Of a stretch of DNA of 64,000 nt, positions 61,409-64,000 are shown in pieces. The notes beneath the pieces were generated by a model. It was not told the origin of the DNA. It made no database searches and saw only the letters and a program-made list of their open reading frames with translations. A program made the position numbers and the translations under genes. This stretch comes from Pseudomonas sp. C1C7 (GTDB taxonomy: Bacteria > Pseudomonadota > Gammaproteobacteria > Pseudomonadales > Pseudomonadaceae): assembly GCF_013359595.1 (NCBI RefSeq), contig NZ_JABFMP010000027.1, positions 43,465 through 107,464 on the forward strand. The letters are read 5' to 3'. Positions within the stretch are counted from its first letter, which is position 1. Every line of letters begins with the position of its first letter.

Positions 61409-61975
61409 ATGAATACTGATCGACAAAAATCCTTCATCGCGACTATCGGCACTGATTTCGGACTTCTTAACTTTCTGGAGGTAATGCACGGTGAGCGCGC
61501 GATTTCCACACCCGTTCGTGCCAGTGGCGGATTTTTCACCGGGCGTCCGCAAGTTCGCGATGATTCACATCTATTGGGATTGCGCAGCGATGTCCCTATA
61601 AATCACATGCCTCGCCTGATGATTTACTTTAGATATTCCGATAACGGGTATCGACTCTACATTCGCACGCCAGGACCTTACTACGGAATGTGCCTCAGCA
61701 TCGATGACAACGGATTAGCCGGTGCCTTTCCCGCGGACAAATCAGACATCTTTTATATAACCCGAGAAAACGGCACACCCATCAACCTTGAAAACCTCAA
61801 AAACATTACACCTTGCATTTACTTGCTACCCAGAGAATCGCAAGCTCTTCACGCGCAAATAATCCGAGGGTCACCTTATACTTATATCGCCGCCAAAGGT
61901 GGAACAGCCCAGACCTTTAACTTGAACATATTGGAAAGAAACGTTCCTTATATCAATCATCCTGATGAAGTCTGA
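61409..61975 (+). CDS. Unknown protein, second of the tandem paralogue pair
   Basis: A 188-aa protein, MNTDRQKSFIATIGTDFGLLNFLEV..., sharing with the previous gene an SF-x-A-T start, a YFRYSDNGYRLYIRT block that matches YFYCIEDYYSIYLLT, GAFPADKSDIFYITRENG, and FNLNILER near the end. It starts 21 bases after the first gene, so they form an operon. Low G+C (61801-61860 is 26 of 60). No signal peptide. Function unknown. Confidence 0.75.
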   Translation: MNTDRQKSFIATIGTDFGLLNFLEVMHGERAISTPVRASGGFFTGRPQVRDDSHLLGLRSDVPINHMPRLMIYFRYSDNGYRLYIRTPGPYYGMCLSIDDNGLAGAFPADKSDIFYITRENGTPINLENLKNITPCIYLLPRESQALHAQIIRGSPYTYIAAKGGTAQTFNLNILERNVPYINHPDEV

Positions 61976-61995
61976 AGCGGCAAGGTTTTGCACCT

Positions 61996-62024
61996 GCGGG
62001 TGACGATTGCAACATCGCACCCGC
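61996..62024. terminator. Hairpin between convergent genes
   Basis: GCGGGTG-A-CGAT / ATCG-CACCCGC: 11 paired bases with one bulged A and a 6-base loop. It lies between the stops of the paralogue operon and yjiA. Confidence 0.6.
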
Positions 62025-62036
62025 TTCGGTGACGTC

Positions 62037-63008
62037 TCAATCCGCCACCACCCTGGCAAACCCCTTGCGGATTTTCTCTTCCGGCAAATCATCAGCAATG
62101 AACACGATCACGCTTTCACGCGTTTCATCGTCCGCCCACTCTGTGTCCCAGTCGAAACCGTATAGCTTCAGCACCCCCTGAAACACCATGCGTCGCGGCT
62201 CGCCCAGGATGTTCAACACGCCTTTGTAGCGCAGCAATTGCTTGCCATGGTCCTCCAGCAGTTCGTTCATGAATTCGCTGAGCTTGTCGATGTCCAGCGG
62301 CTTGTCGGTGCGCAACACAAGACTGGAAATACGATCGATGGAAGGTGCCGTACTGACCGGACGCAAGCTCACACTGCCGCCCAGGTCGGCATTGAGATTA
62401 AAACCGCGCACGTCGAGCATTTCCGCCAGGTCGATTTTGCCGTGATCAACCACACGTATGGGCGCGCGGCGGTTGATGCGGGTCAGGCGCTCGCTCAGGG
62501 CATTGAAAGTCGATTCGTCCACCAGGTCACGCTTGCTCACCAACAAACGATCGGCGAAACCGATCTGCGCCTGGGCGATGGTTTGGGTCAGCTGCTGCTC
62601 GGCATGCGCCGCGTCCACCAGGGTGATGATGCCGTCGAGGATGTAACGCTCGCGCAGTTCCTCGTCGATGAAGAAGGTTTGCGCCACCGGTGCCGGATCG
62701 GCCAGCCCGGTGCATTCGATCACCAGGCGGTCGAAGGCGATTTCGCCGCTGTCCAGGCGTTCGAGCAGCAGGTAAAGCGCCTTGGTCAGATCGGTGTGGA
62801 TGGTGCAGCAGACGCAGCCGTTGGACAGCGTCATCACTTGCACCGGCTCTTCGCCCAGCAACTGGGTGTCGATACCGGCGTCGCTGAATTCGTTTTCGAT
62901 CACGGCGATCTTCAGGCCGTGCTCGGCCTTGAGCAGATGGCGCAGCAGCGTGGTCTTGCCGGCGCCGAGGAAGCCGCTGAGGATCGTGACCGGGATGGGA
63001 GAGGACAC
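62037..63008 (-). CDS. yjiA: CobW-family GTPase YjiA
   Basis: A 323-aa G3E GTPase. Walker A GFLGAGKTT at the N-terminus, the metal motif GCVCC near residue 65, ECTGLADP (Walker B side), SKRD as base-recognition motif, and a C-terminal CobW domain (FQGVLKLYGFDWDTEW). The start is GTG at 63008 with AGGAGA upstream. The metal client is not known; zinc is common in this group. Same order as PA4604-4606. Confidence 0.92.
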   Translation of the reverse strand: MSSPIPVTILSGFLGAGKTTLLRHLLKAEHGLKIAVIENEFSDAGIDTQLLGEEPVQVMTLSNGCVCCTIHTDLTKALYLLLERLDSGEIAFDRLVIECTGLADPAPVAQTFFIDEELRERYILDGIITLVDAAHAEQQLTQTIAQAQIGFADRLLVSKRDLVDESTFNALSERLTRINRRAPIRVVDHGKIDLAEMLDVRGFNLNADLGGSVSLRPVSTAPSIDRISSLVLRTDKPLDIDKLSEFMNELLEDHGKQLLRYKGVLNILGEPRRMVFQGVLKLYGFDWDTEWADDETRESVIVFIADDLPEEKIRKGFARVVAD

Positions 63009-63054
63009 GGTGAATCTCCTGTCGCATGAAATTTAAAGACAAACGCAAAACAAA

Positions 63055-63144
63055 TGTGGGAGCGGGCTTGCTCGCGAAGGGGTCGTGTCAGTCGACATGA
63101 ATGCTGAATGACACACCGCTTTCGCGAGCAAGCCCGCTCCCACA
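63055..63144. repeat. REPIN, GTGGGAGCGGGCTTGCTC type
   Basis: REP pair at 63055-63078 and 63121-63144, core GTGTCAGTCGACATG...TGACACACC. Between yjiA and ybdD. Confidence 0.9.
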
Positions 63145-63171
63145 AGGTATTGCGTCAACCTTCGCGCTGAA

Positions 63172-63369
63172 TCAACAGCACTTCGGCCCACCCTTGCCAC
63201 CGTAACGGGCTTCCTGGCGCTCGCGGAAGAACGCCTCGTAGCTCATCACCGGTTTGTCCGGGTGTTTGTTTTGCATGTGCTCGACGTAGTTGTCGTAGTC
63301 GGGCATGCCGACCATCAGGCGCGCGGCCTGACCGAGGTACTTACCGAGGCGACTCAGGTCATTGAACAT
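63172..63369 (-). CDS. ybdD: YbdD/YjiX family protein (DUF466)
   Basis: A 65-aa protein: MFNDLSRLGKYLGQAARLMVGMPDYDNYVEHMQ and YEAFFRERQEARYGG, ending GGPKCC. It is the usual partner of CstA/BtsT transporters and sits 14 bases after cstA here. GAGGAG ribosome site. Its role is unproven, possibly a regulator of pyruvate uptake. Confidence 0.92.
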   Translation of the reverse strand: MFNDLSRLGKYLGQAARLMVGMPDYDNYVEHMQNKHPDKPVMSYEAFFRERQEARYGGKGGPKCC

Positions 63370-63383
63370 GCTGCACTCCTCGA

Positions 63384-64000
63384 TCACGCATCCGGTAGCG
63401 CCTGGAAGGGCGATTCTTTATCCGTACGCTCTTTTTTACCCCAGGAGGCAATGCCGACCTTGAGTGCATAGAACAGGATGCTGAACACCACGAACAGGAA
63501 CAGCGCGGTCAGCGTAGCGTTGGTGTAGGCGTTGAAGATCACATGTTGCATCTGCGTGATGTCCTTGGCCGGCGCGAGGATCTGACCGTTGGCCAGGGCA
63601 TCGCTGTATTTCTTGGCCAGGGACAGGAAGCCGATCGCCGGACTTGGGTCGAACAACTTGATGAAGCCTGCGGTCGAGGTGCAGATCAGCAGCCAGACCG
63701 CCGGCAGCATGGTCACCCAGACATAACGCTGGCGCTTCATTTTGATCAGAACCACGGTGCCGAGCATCAAGGCAATACCGGCCAGCATCTGGTTGGAGAT
63801 GCCGAACAGCGGCCACAGGGTGTTGATGCCACCCAGCGGATCGATCACGCCCTGATACAGCAGCCAGCCCCACATGGCCACGCAGCCTGCGGTGGCGATC
63901 AGGTTGGCGGTCCAGGATTCGGTACGTTGCAACGCCGGCACGAAGGAGCCCAGCAGGTCCTGCAGCATGAAACGACCGGCACGGGTACCGGCGTCGACCG
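63384..64000 (-). CDS. cstA: Carbon-starvation/pyruvate transporter CstA, C-terminal part
   Basis: A partial 205-codon frame open at the window edge, reading V-D-A-G-T-R-A-G-R-F-M-L-Q-D-L-L-G and onward, then WPLFGISNQMLAGIAL and three more membrane helices, ending in a hydrophilic tail. It is the C-terminal third of a roughly 690-residue carrier. CstA-family proteins take up pyruvate or peptides in starvation. The N-terminal part is beyond 64000. Confidence 0.93.
   Translation of the reverse strand, partial: VDAGTRAGRFMLQDLLGSFVPALQRTESWTANLIATAGCVAMWGWLLYQGVIDPLGGINTLWPLFGISNQMLAGIALMLGTVVLIKMKRQRYVWVTMLPAVWLLICTSTAGFIKLFDPSPAIGFLSLAKKYSDALANGQILAPAKDITQMQHVIFNAYTNATLTALFLFVVFSILFYALKVGIASWGKKERTDKESPFQALPDA

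Overview
The window is a 64 kb piece of core chromosome from a Pseudomonas of the P. fluorescens group. The evidence is the gene order (clpB, pgeF, rluD, bamD, pilSR, minor pilins, ispH, lspA, ileS, ribF, murJ, rpsT, proB, obgE, rpmA, rplU, ispB, morA, glyA, yjiA, ybdD, cstA), which follows the order I remember from P. aeruginosa PAO1 (about PA4530 to PA4606). It also carries genus-level small families (DUF2790, DUF3094, DUF3015, PP0621), high G+C coding DNA, and abundant fluorescens-type REP/REPIN repeats. I see no insertion sequence, integrase, CRISPR array, rRNA gene or replication origin.

Layout. 1-7.9 kb: the 3' end of yacG, a CbiM-like permease, a DUF2790 exported protein, a benzoate-uptake operon benK-benE-benF (minus strand) without catabolic genes, DUF1780, DUF3094 and a type II NADH dehydrogenase. 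7.9-10.3 kb: a chemoreceptor behind a very good FliA promoter, then a four-tRNA cluster (Asn-Pro-Lys-Pro in transcription order) with a strong sigma70 promoter. 10.4-16.4 kb: clpB, pgeF, rluD, bamD and a PP0621 protein. 16.4-26.8 kb: type IV pilus block, with pilS-pilR on plus, thiO, then the minor pilin operon fimU-pilV-pilW-pilX-pilY1-pilE on minus and fimT divergent on plus. 26.8-34.3 kb: ispH, fkpB-lspA-ileS-ribF and murJ. 34.6-40 kb: rpsT, creA-proB, obgE-rpmA-rplU and ispB. 40-51.7 kb: small conserved and accessory genes, namely a possibly iron-regulated 85-aa protein, two FKBP/hypothetical genes, a 609-aa lipoprotein, a Lon-like AAA+ protease, DUF3015, a DUF4105 (Lnb-domain) protein and an unusual Gre-like factor. 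51.7-64 kb: gdhA, ettA, the large cyclic-di-GMP protein morA, a heptamer tandem repeat, glyA, two AT-rich tandem paralogues of unknown function, a CobW GTPase, ybdD and the C-terminal part of cstA.

How genes work together. PilS-PilR control the type IV pilus. FimU/PilV/PilW/PilX/PilE/PilY1 form its priming and tip complex, and MorA and the chemoreceptor belong to the motility and surface-attachment decision. BenK, BenE and BenF would move benzoate across both membranes. LspA, BamD, MurJ, IspB, IspH, ObgE, EttA, ClpB, S20, L21 and L27 are envelope, translation and proteostasis housekeeping.

The best leads for something undescribed are the low-G+C paralogue pair at 60857-61975, the heptamer array that starts inside the morA stop codon, the DUF4105 protein with a possible Cys/His pair, the short-coil Gre-like factor, and helically phased NtrC-like half sites in front of gdhA. 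No complete new multi-gene system is evident.
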